In this document: piece after piece, positions 34,930-47,800 of the stretch
How the letters are laid out: every line of letters starts with the position of its first letter
How positions within the stretch are numbered: position 1 is the stretch's first letter
NCBI RefSeq assembly: GCF_002127325.2
Contig: NC_035434.2
Coordinates: 77,755,343 to 77,819,342, forward strand
Length of the DNA: 64,000 nucleotides
Source of the DNA: Helianthus annuus
Lineage: Eukaryota; Streptophyta; Magnoliopsida; Asterales; Asteraceae
Direction: 5' to 3'
Position numbers and translations under genes: made by a program
Notes under the pieces: model-generated
Database searches by the model: none
What the model was told of the DNA's origin: nothing
What the model saw: only the letters and a program-made list of their open reading frames with translations

Positions 34930-36113
34930 ATGTTTGGACGTATTAACATGACTCAAGCCCAGTTGACGGCTCTCATTAACGAACAAGTTGCTGCGGCACT
35001 TGCAGCCGCACAGGCAGGAGGTATATCCTGCAGTCGTAACTCACACTAGGATCTCTAGATCCTACACTCCTAAAACCAACTCTTGTGTTTAACCTTGTCC
35101 TATTCTTATACACAATAGGTCAACACGCTCAGCCACCTGTTTGCACTTTCAAGAATTTCATGGACTATCGTCCAAGCACGTTCAGTGGTACTGAAGGAGC
35201 AGTCGGACTCCTCCATTGGTTTGACAAGCTCGAGTCGGTGTTTGAAATGTGTGAATGCCCTGAGGCTCACAGGGTGAAGTACGCCACTGGTACTCTAGAA
35301 GGAATTGCGCTGACTTGGTGGAACGCGCAAGTTCAGATTTTAGGGCTGGCAGGTGCTAACGCCACCCCTTGGAATGATTTTAAGGAACTCATCAAACAAG
35401 AATACTGCACGCGTAATGACATCCACAAGTTGGAAGTGGAGCTTTATCATCTGAAAATGACAGGGTCGGAAATTGAGGCTTATACGAAACGGTCAAACGA
35501 GCTGGCCATCTTGTGTCCAACTATGGTGGACCCTCCAATCAAGCGCATTGAGTTGTACCTCAAGGGTCTAGCATCAGAAATTCAGAGCCATGTGACATCG
35601 GCTAACCTCGACAATATCCAGGACATTCAACGTCTTGCTCATCGCCTCACGGATCAGGCAGTGGAACAGAACAGGCTGCCTAAGCGCATCAGCGCTACTA
35701 CTACCGCTACCACTTCTGCTACTCCTGCTACTCCCAGTGACAACAAGCGGAAATGGGAGGGGGATTCCAGTAAGGGTTCAGCTTCAGTTCAGTCTCAGGT
35801 GCAGCAGCGAAAGACTGACAACTACCAGAGTCCTGGTCAGCAATCTTCGGGCAATCAGGGAAGGGGTGCGTATCGAGGAAATCACCCAAGGTGCAACAAC
35901 TATAACAGACACCACAGTGGCCAGTGCAACAAGGGTCGTTGCCAGAGGTGTCTCAAGATGGGTCATGAGGCCAAGGATTGTAGGAGCCCACGGCCTGCGA
36001 CTCAGAACCAGCAGCAGCAAGCGCCGCAGAATCAGCAACAGGGCAACAAAGGATGTTTTCATTGTGGCGCTGAAGGTCACATCAAAAGACACTGCCCTCA
36101 GTTAAACCGAAAC
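34930..36113 (+). pseudogene. gag of element E, two exons (34930..35020, 35119..36113), cut by H
   Basis: Exon 1 gives about 30 residues from Met-Phe-Gly-Arg-Ile-Asn. An in-frame ATG also exists at 34921. Removing the 98-base intron restores frame with exon 2. Capsid is closely related to that of B and H. The first zinc knuckle has Tyr in place of its second Cys ([12 protein letters not shown]). The other two are intact in outline ([28 protein letters not shown]). Element H interrupts after an asparagine codon at 36113, and the same frame continues at 44829. Confidence 0.88.
35021..35118 (+). other. Intron in gag of element E
   Basis: 98 bases, starting GTATATCCTGC and ending ACACAATAG. It is clearly homologous to the intron of B and contains in-frame stops. 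The flanking exon bases GCAGGAG and GTCAACACG are directly joined in H. Confidence 0.87.
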
Positions 36114-36769
36114 TGTGACAACTCGAATTTCCAAGATTTCTATTTCGTATTTATTGCACGTTCATGTAATTGCACAATTGAATTCCATGAAATTATATAT
36201 ATTTTGATTGTTTGATTGTGTATAGTTGTTGGTTATTTGTGAAACTTGTCAAATATGAGATGGTGTGCATTTGTAAAATATAATACTTAGGGATGTAAGT
36301 GGTAATTAGTGAAATCCTAGATACTTAACCCTAATCTAAACTTCACTAATCACTTTACACAAGAATTCAAGCACGTACTCTCATTTCTTTGGCTCCCTAG
36401 CAATCATCACCATCATCATTGGCACTAGATAATCATCACACTTGATTTCTCTTCCTCTAGAATCATTCAAGGTAATTGTTTAATCATTGTTCATGATTGA
36501 TTGTTGATTGATTTCTTGATTTTGTGTTCATGGAAAACCCTAATTGCTCATGTGATATTCTGTGATTTAAATCCTGGATAGTTGAAATTACAATGATGAT
36601 TAGATGCATGCTTGATAGATATCATTGTGATAATTGTTGTGGTTTATCAATTGATCAAATAAACTTGTCTGCCGTCAATACAATTGGAATTAGGGTTTGT
36701 TTGAATGATAAGTGTAACTGTTCTGATCATATTGATTCTGTGAGAATTGAAATTCACGCATGATTTGAT

Positions 36770-37275
36770 AGTCTGAGTTTAATATGTTGTATAAGGTCCG
36801 AATTTAATAAATCCCTCATGGTCCGAGTTTAAATTAATCAATTGGTCCGAACATAATGGACTTGTTTGGTCCGAGTTTAATTGGACCATCATGGTCCGAG
36901 TTTATATAATTGATGATGGTCCGAGTATAAATGGACCCTAGTGGACCGAGTTTAATTGCATGCTAGTCCGAGTTTAATTGGTGAAGTATAGTCCGACTTT
37001 AAATGATTGGTTTAGTCCGAGTTTAATTGAATGGACCTTGGTCCGAGTATAATAAACTTGATTCGGTCCGAGTATAATGAATATTGATTCGGTCCGAGTA
37101 TAACAAACATCAATTGGTCCGAGTATAATTATTTGATATGGTCCGAATATAATTACAACATGGTCCGAGTTTAATGATTTGTGGTGGTCCGAGTTTAAGT
37201 GATTTGACATTGGGCCGAGTATAATGAATGCATGTTGGACCGAGTTTAAAGCATGATCAACCAAGTCCGAATTTA
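36770..37275. repeat. GGTCCGAGT(T/A)TA motif array in the LTR of H
   Basis: About 21 degenerate copies at about 24-bp spacing. The second copy is at about 43230-43735 in the other LTR. Confidence 0.8.
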
Positions 37276-37755
37276 GATGTGATGATATGTTTGAGGATGT
37301 ATGATGATTACATGTACTATACAAGTTCTGAACAGGGGAGACCCCCCCCCCATACTTGCCTGAGTTTTTGAGAGATTGCATGATCCTGTATATGTTCATA
37401 AGAATTACGTGAATTGCATGAATGGATTAACTGTTACGTGATACATGATTGATACATGATATTGGCTGTCAAGCACTATACGACATTAGATTACATGCGT
37501 ATCATTGCGAACATGAACTGATTTGTTATACGTGCAAACAATAGGACTTGATTAATTACTTGTGAGTGCATAACCTAGCATACCGAGCAAACCAAGGTGA
37601 GTTCACACTCTTACCAAGGCATGGGATTTCCCGGGGTGTTGGGAATGGGATTGAAAGGTTGATTAGATACTCTATTGACACTATGACTAGACTACCACTT
37701 TACTATCCTCGGTTGTGAAGGATACCTATAGTTACGAGTAGTCTAGTGGTTATAC

Positions 37756-37953
37756 AACGTGGAACACCACCACCAGTAACGTGGAACACCACCACCAGTA
37801 ACGTGGAACACCACCACCAGTAACGTGGAACACCACCACCAGTAACGTGGAACACCACCACCAATAACGTGGAACACCACCACCAATAACGTGGAACACC
37901 ACCACCAATAACGTGGAACACCACCACCCATAACGTGGAACACCACCACCAAT
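37756..37953. repeat. 22-bp tandem repeat, nine copies (5' LTR of H)
   Basis: The unit AACGTGGAACACCACCACCA ends in GT or AT. 198 bp is exactly nine units. The same nine are at 44217-44414. Valine-, glycine- and tryptophan-rich minus-strand frames here are translations of the repeat. Confidence 0.95.
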
Positions 37954-38365
37954 AGAACATACAAACGGCCCAGTAGAGCCACCTGTTACAAACGAACTTA
38001 CTATTACGCATTTACTTTCTGTGAACTCGCTCAACTAGTTTGTTGATCATTCTGTTACGTGCCTTGCAGATCGTTAGGTACTTGGAGCTTGCACTGGAGA
38101 AGCGGGTCGTTGTGGACAAGGATCGTGGCTTTTCTGTTGAGCTATTATGACACTTAAAACTGTTAACTACTACTGGTTTATTTACTACGCTTCCGCTACG
38201 TTTTGAAACGATGATTTGTTTGATCACCTTTTGTATTGAATGGATGGTTTTCAGTTATTTCACTTAATATTAAATGCATGTTCAATATGATTGGTGGCTT
38301 GATCCTGGTCGGTCACGCTCCCAAGCGGTGATACTCCGCGTGTGGATTTTGGGGGTGTGACAGAT

Positions 38366-38378
38366 TGGTATCAGAGCC
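38366..38378 (+). other. Primer binding site, tRNA-iMet (element H)
   Basis: TGGTATCAGAGCC, three bases after the LTR end. Confidence 0.95.
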
Positions 38379-38683
38379 ATTGGTTATAGAGAACTCGGTT
38401 TTAATATGGAAAAACGTTTTATTAAAACCAGACTATAACCAGAACAGTGCTCTCAACGATCCACAACGACGCTTCGCTCCACGTGCAAGACTCGACATCC
38501 AAGGTAATAAGGTTTATGTTTATTGCCTACATGCTAGAATTGCATAGAACTTTGCTCGTAGTATGCTTACATTACTTTGCTCACTACTTGTTATTGCTTG
38601 AGAACACTTACGTGCTTACACTCTTCTGTCATCGCACTATTCGCGAACTTTTCTCACTTATGTTGCCTTTGATGTGAAGATCA

Positions 38684-39892
38684 ATGGCCGCACGAATTAA
38701 CATGACACAAGCCCAGTTGACGGCTCTCATTAACGAACGAATTGCTGCGGCACTGGCAGCCATACAAGCAGGAGGTCAACACGTTCAGTCACCTGCTTGC
38801 ACCTTCAAAAATCTCAAGGATTGTCAACCTAGTACCTTCAGTGGAACTGAGGGGGTTGAAGGTCTCCTTCATTGGTTCGAGAGACTCGAAACTGACTTCG
38901 AGGTGCATGATTGCCCTGAGTCACGTAGAGTAAAGTTTGCTACTAGAACACTCGAAGGTGCTGCATTAACCTGGTGGAAAGCACAGGTTCAGATGTTAGG
39001 GCTGGCAGCTGCTAATGCCACCCCCTGGAACGAGTTCAAGGACTTAATTAAGGAAGAGTTTTGCAGTCGAGAGGACATCCACAAACTTGAGGTAGAGTTC
39101 CTCAACCTACAGATGGTGGGGTCTGAAATTGAAGTTTATACGAGGAGATCAAACGAGTTAGCCACATTTTGTCCTACTATGGTAGACCCTCCCACCAAAC
39201 GCATCGAACTGTATCTCAAGGGTCTGGTGCCCGAAGTTCAGAATCATATGACCACAGCTAACCTTGGCACTATCCAGCAAGCCACTCGATTGGCTCATCG
39301 TCTCACAGACCAGGCTGTAGAACAGAACAAACTACCAAAACGAGCTAAGACTGATACTGCATGTGCTTCTAGAGATAACAAACGTAAGTGGGATGAAAAC
39401 CTGAGCACGGGATTAATTTTGGTCCAGCCTCTGACGCAGCAGCAAGAGATAGATGACTACCAGAGCCCCAAACAGCAGTTCTCTAGTAGTCATGGGCAGA
39501 AAAGATATCGAGGAATTCACCCATGGTGCAACAAATGTAACAGACACCACGGTGGCCAGTGCAACAGGGGTCGTTGCCAGCGGTGTCTCAAGATTGGTCA
39601 TGAAGCTAAGGATTGTCGAAACTCACGTCCTGTAACCCAAGAACAACAACGACTGCCTCAACCTTCACAGAACCAGCAACTACAACTACCAGTTCCACAG
39701 AACACACAGCAGCAGCCACAGCGTGGGAACGGGGGATGTTTCCAGTGTGGGGCTGAAGGTCATTTTAAACGCGATTGCCCTCAATTGAACCAGGATCAGA
39801 CTCAAAACCACGACCATGGAAACAGGGACGACAACGGGGAAAGTGTTGGGGGAAGCAATGGAAACCATGACGCCGGGGCAGCGTGTACATGA
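38684..39892 (+). CDS. gag of element H, intronless
   Basis: 402 codons from Met-Ala-Ala-Arg-Ile-Asn. The N-terminal 27 residues run straight into the capsid region with no intron, unlike B and E. Capsid has the same order of conserved words as in B ([23 protein letters not shown]). Three CCHC-type knuckles are present ([40 protein letters not shown]). It ends by a local frameshift before the protease junction. Gag appears complete enough to make a capsid protein, and it is the one intact protein of H. Confidence 0.88.
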   Translation: MAARINMTQAQLTALINERIAAALAAIQAGGQHVQSPACTFKNLKDCQPSTFSGTEGVEGLLHWFERLETDFEVHDCPESRRVKFATRTLEGAALTWWKAQVQMLGLAAANATPWNEFKDLIKEEFCSREDIHKLEVEFLNLQMVGSEIEVYTRRSNELATFCPTMVDPPTKRIELYLKGLVPEVQNHMTTANLGTIQQATRLAHRLTDQAVEQNKLPKRAKTDTACASRDNKRKWDENLSTGLILVQPLTQQQEIDDYQSPKQQFSSSHGQKRYRGIHPWCNKCNRHHGGQCNRGRCQRCLKIGHEAKDCRNSRPVTQEQQRLPQPSQNQQLQLPVPQNTQQQPQRGNGGCFQCGAEGHFKRDCPQLNQDQTQNHDHGNRDDNGESVGGSNGNHDAGAACT

Positions 39893-39918
39893 TTGGTCAG
39901 GGAGACGCAATGAACGAT

Positions 39919-40070
39919 ATTTGAACTTATAACTTATCTTGGGTTTTCATTATTATGTTTACGCTACTCAAACAAAGTTTGGTTTGAACATCAATTGTAT
40001 TGGGTTTTATGAATTATTTTCGCTACTATACTTTATGTGTGATGTGATGGATAGTTTGATATTATTGAGC
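39919..40070 (+). other. Filler DNA replacing protease and N-terminal reverse transcriptase in H
   Basis: Homology to B breaks at about 39918 and resumes at 40071, a loss of roughly 1 kb relative to B. The filler resembles the end part of a Tekay-type LTR. Words such as GAACTTAT, TTGGGTTTTCA, ATTATG, ACGCTA and TTTGAACA appear in the same order as at 34415-34490 in the LTR of E. A second degenerate copy of the pattern follows. Confidence 0.65.
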
Positions 40071-42497
40071 GCACCTGCCGTATTTATGGACCTTACGAAC
40101 AGGGTATGCAAACCCTATCTTGACAGGTTCGTCATCGTCTTCATCGACAACATTCGGATTTACTCCAAGAGTCAGGAGGAACACGAGCAGCACTTACGTC
40201 TTATCTTGGAACTTCTCCGAAAGGAGCAATTGTACGCAAAGTTTTCAAAATGCGACTTCTGGCTTCGTGAAGTCCACTTCTTAGGCCATGTGGTGAACAA
40301 GGATGGGATTCATGTCGATCCGTCCAAGGTTGATTCGATCAGAAACTGGCCAGCACCACGTACACCGACAGAAATACGCCAATTCTTGGGTTTGGCGGGT
40401 TACTACAGGCGATTTATTAAAGACTTCCCCAAGATCGCGCAACCACTTACTATGTTAACACAGAAAGGTGTCGTTTACAGATGGGGTAATACGCAAGAGA
40501 CCGCTTTTCAGTACTTAAAGGATAGGCTTTGCAGCGCACCTATTCTCTCATTGCCAGAGGGCACGGATGACTTCGTGGTTTACTGTGACGCATCGATACA
40601 GGGGCTTGGTTGCGTATTGATGCAGCGGGATAAAGTTATTGCATACGCCTCTCGGCAACTCAAGGTTCATGAACGAAACTACACGACGCACGATCTAGAG
40701 CTGGGAGCTGTTGTTTTCGCGCTTAAGATATGGCGACACTACCTGTACGGTACCAGGTGCACGATTTACACCGATCACAGGAGTCTCGAGCATATTCTTA
40801 AGCAAAAGGATTTGAATATGCGTCAACGGAGATGGGTTGAACTTCTAAACGACTATGAATGCGCCATCAAGTATCATCCAGGCAAGGCCAATGTTGTGGC
40901 TGATGCCCTCAGTCGGAAAGACACTCTACCTAAGCGCGTGCGAGCGCTACAGCTTACTATTCAGTCTAGTCTTCCTGCACAGATACGAGCTGCTCAGTTA
41001 GAAGCACTGAAACCCGAAAACGTCAAATCTGAAGCCTTACGCGGCTCAAGGCAACGCATGGAACAAAAGGAAGACGGCGCCTACTATGTGACGGGGCGTA
41101 TTTGGGTCCCACTTTATGGCGGTTTACGCGAACTTGTAATGGATGAAGCTCACAAGTCTCGCTATTCGGTACATCCAGGGTCGGATAAAATGTACCACGA
41201 CATCAGTACTACTTATTGGTGGCCTAGTATGAAGGCTCACATCGCTACGTATGTTGGAAAATGCTTAACCTGTGCGAGGGTCAAGGTTGAATATCAGAAA
41301 CCATCTGGTCTACTTCAACAGCCCAAGATACCACAGTGGAAATGGGAAGAAATTTCCATGGATTTCGTTACGGGCTTACCTAGATCCCAGCGTGGGAATG
41401 ACACTATCTGGGTGATCATTGATCGACTCACAAAGTCTGCTCACTTCTTGGCTATTAAAGAAACGGATAAGTTTTCTACCTTAGCAGACATTTACTTGAA
41501 AGAAGTTGTTTCAAGGCACGGAGTGCCCATCTCTATTATTTCGGATCGCGATGCACGATTCACGTCAGAGCTTTGGCAAGCGATGCACAAATCTTTCGGC
41601 TCACGTTTAGACATGAGCACAGCATATCATCCTCAGACGGATGGGCAGTCTGAGCGAACTATCCAAACTCTAGAAGACATGCTTCGAGCGTGTGTCATCG
41701 ATTTCGGCAACGGCTGGGAAAAACACCTCCCTTTAGTGGAGTTTTCATACAATAACAGTTACCACACCAGCATTCAAGCCGCTCCATTTGAGGCATTGTA
41801 CGGACGTAAATGCCGGTCACCTCTCTGTTGGGCAGAGGTGGGGGATAGTCAAATTACGGGTCCAGAGATTGTTGTGGACGCCACAGAAAAGATTGCGCAG
41901 ATACGACAACGCATGGCGGCAGCACGCGACCGTCAGAAAGCCTACGCGGACAAGCGTAGAAAGCCATTGGAATTTGAGGTCGGGGACCGGGTTTTATTGA
42001 AAGTTTCACCCTGGAAGGGTGTGGTTCGATTTGGTAAACGAGGCAAACTGAATCCGCGGTACGTCGGACCATTCGAAATCTTAGAAAAGATTGGCAAAGT
42101 AGCCTACAGATTAAACCTACCTCCTGAACTCGGTGCAGTTCACAATGTATTTCACGTGTCGAATCTGAAGAAATGCCTATCAGATGAGACCCTTATAGTT
42201 CCTTTTAAGGAACTCACTATCGACGAGCGGTTGCAGTTCGTCGAGGAACCAGTTGAAATCACGGACCGGGATGTTAAGGTCCTCAAGCACAAGAGAATCC
42301 CTCTTGTTCGAGTTCGTTGGAACTCCCGACGTGGCCTAGAGTACACCTGGGAACGCGAAGACCAAATGAAGGAAAAGTATCCCCAGTTATTCGAAACCAA
42401 TGCATCCACTACTGAGGCTGAAGCTACTACTACTGAATTTCGGGACGAAATTCCAAATCAACGGGGGGATGATGTGACACCCCAGGAAAACCAGTAA
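40071..42497 (+). pseudogene. Truncated pol of element H
   Basis: The open frame starts within the filler at 39939, but homology to pol starts at 40071 (APAVFMDL). Protease and the first half of reverse transcriptase are absent. The reverse transcriptase catalytic box reads FIDNIRIYS, where B and E have FIDDILIYS, so one catalytic Asp is also lost. RNase H, integrase (HHCC and core), GPF/Y and the chromodomain-like tail are open and closely match B. It could supply integrase at most if expressed, since the gag stop and the filler separate it from gag. Confidence 0.9.
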
Positions 42498-42560
42498 ACG
42501 ATGTAACTTACCTAGCTTCCTCAGTGAGTGCGTACCAAATTTCGGGACGAAATTTCTTTT

Positions 42561-42573
42561 AAGTTGGGGATAA
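42561..42573 (+). other. Polypurine tract of element H
   Basis: AAGTTGGGGATAA directly before the 3' LTR. The AATTTCGGGACGAAATT hairpin occurs twice upstream, near 42439 and 42540. Confidence 0.85.
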
Positions 42574-44823
42574 TGTGACAACTCGAATTTCCAAGATTTC
42601 TATTTCGTATTTATTGCACGTTCATGTAATTGCACAATTGAATTCCATGAAATTATATATATTTTGATTGTTTGATTGTGTATAGTTGTTGGTTATTTGT
42701 GAAACTTGTCAAATATGAGATGGTGTGCATTTGTAAAATATAATACTTAGGGATGTAAGTGGTAATTAGTGAAATCCTAGATACTTAACCCTAATCTAAA
42801 CTTCACTAATCACTTTACACAAGAATTCAAGCACGTACTCTCATTTCTTTGGCTCCCTAGCAATCATCACCATCATCATTGGCACTAGATAATCATCACA
42901 CTTGATTTCTCTTCCTCTAGAATCATTCAAGGTAATTGTTTAATCATTGTTCATGATTGATTGTTGATTGATTTCTTGATTTTGTGTTCATGGAAAACCC
43001 TAATTGCTCATGTGATATTCTGTGATTTAAATCCTGGATAGTTGAAATTACAATGATGATTAGATGCATGCTTGATAGATATCATTGTGATAATTGTTGT
43101 GGTTTATCAATTGATCAAATAAACTTGTCTGCCGTCAATACAATTGGAATTAGGGTTTGTTTGAATGATAAGTGTAACTGTTCTGATCATATTGATTCTG
43201 TGAGAATTGAAATTCACGCATGATTTGATAGTCTGAGTTTAATATGTTGTATAAGGTCCGAATTTAATAAATCCCTCATGGTCCGAGTTTAAATTAATCA
43301 ATTGGTCCGAACATAATGGACTTGTTTGGTCCGAGTTTAATTGGACCATCATGGTCCGAGTTTATATAATTGATGATGGTCCGAGTATAAATGGACCCTA
43401 GTGGACCGAGTTTAATTGCATGCTAGTCCGAGTTTAATTGGTGAAGTATAGTCCGACTTTAAATGATTGGTTTAGTCCGAGTTTAATTGAATGGACCTTG
43501 GTCCGAGTATAATAAACTTGATTCAGTCCGAGTATAATGAATATTGATTCGGTCCGAGTATAACAAACATCAATTGGTCCGAGTATAATTATTTGATATG
43601 GTCCGAATATAATTACAACATGGTCCGAGTTTAATGATTTGTGGTGGTCCGAGTTTAAGTGATTTGACATTGGGCCGAGTATAATGAATGCATGTTGGAC
43701 CGAGTTTAAAGCATGATCAACCAAGTCCGAATTTAGATGTGATGATATGTTTGAGGATGTATGATGATTACATGTACTATACAAGTTCTGAACAGGGGAG
43801 ACCCCCCCCCCCATACTTGCCTGAGTTTTTGAGAGATTGCATGATCCTGTATATGTTCATAAGAATTACGTGAATTGCATGAATGGATTAACTGTTACGT
43901 GATACATGATTGATACATGATATTGGCTGTCAAGCACTATACGACATTAGATTACATGCGTATCATTGCGAACATGAACTGATTTGTTATACGTGCAAAC
44001 AATAGGACTTGATTAATTACTTGTGAGTGCATAACCTAGCATACCGAGCAAACCAAGGTGAGTTCACACTCTTACCAAGGCATGGGATTTCCCGGGGTGT
44101 TGGGAATGGGATTGAAAGGTTGATTAGATACTCTATTGACACTATGACTAGACTACCACTTTACTATCCTCGGTTGTGAAGGATACCTATAGTTACGAGT
44201 AGTCTAGTGGTTATACAACGTGGAACACCACCACCAGTAACGTGGAACACCACCACCAGTAACGTGGAACACCACCACCAGTAACGTGGAACACCACCAC
44301 CAGTAACGTGGAACACCACCACCAATAACGTGGAACACCACCACCAATAACGTGGAACACCACCACCAATAACGTGGAACACCACCACCCATAACGTGGA
44401 ACACCACCACCAATAGAACATACAAACGGCCCAGTAGAGCCACCTGTTACAAACGAACTTACTATTACGCATTTACTTTCTGTGAACTCGCTCAACTAGT
44501 TTGTTGATCATTCTGTTACATGCCTTGCAGATCGTTAGGTACTTGGAGCTTGCACTGGAGAAGCGGGTCGTTGTGGACAAGGATCGTGGCTTTTCTGTTG
44601 AGCTATTATGACACTTAAAACTGTTAACTACTACTGGTTTATTTACTACGCTTCCGCTACGTTTTGAAACGATGATTTGTTTGATCACCTTTTGTATTGA
44701 ATGGATGGTTTTCAGTTATTTCACTTAATATTAAATGCATGTTCAATATGATTGGTGGCTTGATCCTGGTCGGTCACGCTCCCAAGCGGTGATACTCCGC
44801 GTGTGGATTTTGGGGGTGTGACA
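42574..44823 (+). repeat. 3' LTR of element H
   Basis: 2250 bp, one base longer than the 5' copy through a C-run near 43803. Two substitutions were noticed, near 43525 and 44520. Confidence 0.95.
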
Positions 44824-44828
44824 GAAAC

Positions 44829-47800
44829 CAGAACAACAACAACAATAATAACCAAGGCAACGGAAACAACAACGGAGGAAATAACAATGATGGGAACAAC
44901 GGCGCTAGAGGTCGTGCCTTTGTGCTGGGGCAGGGTGACGCAAGGAACGATCCTAACGTAGTTATGGGTAAGTTTCTTCTCGACGACTTTTATATTACTG
45001 TATTGTTTGATTCGGGTGCGGATACTAGTTATGTGTCTCTAAAAGTTAGTCAAATGTTAAAACGTGCACCAACTCCCTTAAACACCAAACATGTCGTAGA
45101 GTTAGCTAACGGTAAAAGTCTAGAGGCCACACACATAGTTCAGGGTTGTAATCTTATCCTCGTTGGTCAAACTTTCTCTATCGATCTCATTCCCATAGCT
45201 CTGGATAGTTTCGACATCGTCAATGGAATGGACTGGTTATCCCAACATCACGCAGAGATCTTATGCAAGGAAAAGATAGTTTGTATTCCCCGTTCTGGCA
45301 GAGAACCTCTCGAAGTTCAAGGCGACAAGAGTGGTGCAGTGGTTGGCATCATCTCCTTCCTGAAGGCTCAAAAGTGTTTACGAAAGGGGCACACTGCCAT
45401 TTTGGCACTAGTTACGGACGCATCAACGAAAGAGAAAAGAATAGAGGATATTCCAGTCATACGCGACTTTCCCCAGGTGTTTCCTGAAGACTTACCTGGG
45501 CTACCGCCTCATCGCCAGGTCGAATTCCAGATCGACCTAGCTCCAGGAGCAGCACCTATAGCTCGAGCACCGTATCGCTTAGCTCCAACTGAACTGGAAG
45601 AACTGTCTCAGCAACTGCAAGAACTCTTGGATAAGGGTTTTATTCGTCCCAGTTCATCGCCTTGGGGAGCTCCAGTTTTGTTTGTAAAGAAGAAAGATGG
45701 AACCTTCAGGATGTGTATAGATTATCGCAAGCTCAACAAGGTGACAGTGAAGAACTGCTACCCTCTTCCACGAATTGATGACTTATTCGACCAGTTGCAA
45801 GGGTCGAGCTACTACTCCAAGATAGACTTGAGGTCAGGTTACCATCAGCTGAGAGTCCGGGATGAGGACGTCTCCAAAACAGCATTCAGAACTCGCTACG
45901 GCCACTACGAGTTTCTAGTCATGCCATTCGGGCTAACGAACGCACCGGCAGTCTTCATGGATCTTATGAACAGGGTGTGCAAGCCTTATTTAGACAAGTT
46001 TGTGATTGTCTTCATCGACGACATCCTGATCTATTCCAAGAGTCAGGAGGAGCACGAGCAGCATTTGCGACTTATTTTGGAACTTCTTCGATCAGAACAG
46101 CTGTACGCCAAGTTTTCAAAATGCGACTTCTGGCTTCGTGAAGTCCACTTTCTAGGCCATGTGGTAAACAAGGATGGGATCCATGTTGATCCATCCAAGG
46201 TAGATTCGATCAGGAACTGGCCTGCACCACGTACACCAACGGAAATACGCCAATTCTTGGGTTTGGCGGGTTATTACAGACGGTTCATCAAGGACTTCTC
46301 AAAGATTGCTCAGCCGCTTACACTACTGACACAGAAGGGTGTCACTTATCGTTGGGGTGATACTCAGGAAACCGCTTTTCAGCACTTAAAGGATAGACTT
46401 TGCAGTGCACCTATCCTCTCATCGCCAGAGGGCACGGACGATTTTGTGGTCTATTGTGACGCATCGATACAGGGGCTTGGTTGTGTATTGATGCAACGGG
46501 ATAAAGTTATTGCTTACGCTTCGCGCCAACTCAAGGTTCACGAACGGAACTACACGACGCACGATTTAGAGCTGGGAGCCGTTGTTTTCGCGCTCAATAT
46601 ATGGCGACACTACCTGTACGGTACCAAGTGCACTATCTACACCGATCACAGGAGTCTCGAGCATATCTTCAAGCAGAAGGAATTGAACATGCGTCAACGT
46701 CGATGGGTAGAACTACTTAACGATTACGAATGTGCCATCAAGTACCATCCAGGCAAAGCCAACGTTGTGGCTGACGCTCTTAGTCGAAAAGACACTCTAC
46801 CTAGACGCGTGCGAGCACTACAGCTTACTATTCAGTCTGGTCTTCCTGCACAGATACGAGATACTCAGGTAGAAGCATTGAAACCAGAAAACGTAAGGGC
46901 TGAAGCCTTACGTGGCTCAAGGCAACAATTAGAACAGGAGGAAGACGGCGCCTATTATGTAACTGGGCGCATTTGGGTCCCACTATATGGCGGTTTACGA
47001 GAACTTGTAATGGATGAAGCACACAAGTCTCGCTACTCGGTACATCCAGGTTAGGATAAAATGTACCACGATCTCAGGACTACGTATTGGTGGCCTAGCA
47101 TGAAGGCCCACATTGCAACTTATGTTGGCAAGTGTCTGACTTGTGCGAGAGTCAAGGCGGAATATCAGAAACCATCAGGCCTACTTCAGCAACCCAAGAT
47201 ACCACAATGGAAATGGGAAGAAATTTCCATGGATTTTGTTACTGGCCTACCTAGATCCCAGCATGGGAATGATACAATTTGGGTGATCGTGGATCGACTC
47301 ACAAAGTCTGCACACTTCCTGGCTATTAAGGAAACGGATAAGTTCTCCACTCTCGCAGACGTATATCTTAAGGAAGTTGTTTCAAGGCACGGAGTGCCAA
47401 CTTCTATTATCTCTGATCGTGATGCACGATTCACTTCAGAACTATGGCAAGCAATGCACAAAGCTTTTGGCTCACGGCTAGACATGAGCACAGCATATCA
47501 CCCTCAGACGGATGGGCAGTCTGAGCGCACGATTCAAACCCTAGAAGACATGCTTCGGGCATGTGTTATCGATTTCGGCTGTAGCTGGGAAAAGCACCTC
47601 CCTTTGGTGGAGTTTTCGTATAATAACAGTTACCACACCAGCATTCAAACCGCTCCATTCGAGGCATTGTACGGACGTAAATGCCGGTCACCTCTCTGTT
47701 GGGCAGAGGTGGGGGATAGTCAAATCACAGGTCCAGAAATGGTAGTTGATGCTACTGAACGGATTGCTCAGATACGGCAACGCATGGCGGCGGCTCATGA

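Larger units (their letters stand above)
36114..38362 (+). repeat. 5' LTR of element H
   Basis: 2249 bp. It contains a donor-like CAAGGTAATTG (36468), an array of about 21 GGTCCGAGTTTA-like motifs (36770-37275), a second donor-like AAGGTGAGTT (37596), nine 22-bp tandem repeats (37756-37953) and an acceptor-like TGCCTTGCAG (38060). Confidence 0.95.
36114..44823 (+). mobile_element. Element H: young, defective Tekay-type Ty3/gypsy retrotransposon
   Basis: LTRs 36114-38362 and 42574-44823 differ at about three sites by eye. The target duplication GAAAC is at 36109-36113 and 44824-44828. It has a tRNA-iMet primer site, an intronless gag, a pol missing protease and the first half of reverse transcriptase, and a purine tract. 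It is inserted in gag of E. Given its damaged pol and young LTRs, it was probably mobilised by proteins from related elements. Confidence 0.96.

Noticed and set aside
37756..37953. Possible CRISPR-like array
   Set aside because: The repeats are directly adjacent with no unique spacers, and the setting is a plant LTR.
37703..38034. Valine/glycine/tryptophan repeat ORFs, also at 44164-44495
   Set aside because: They are translations of the nine 22-bp LTR repeats and are present in both LTRs of H.
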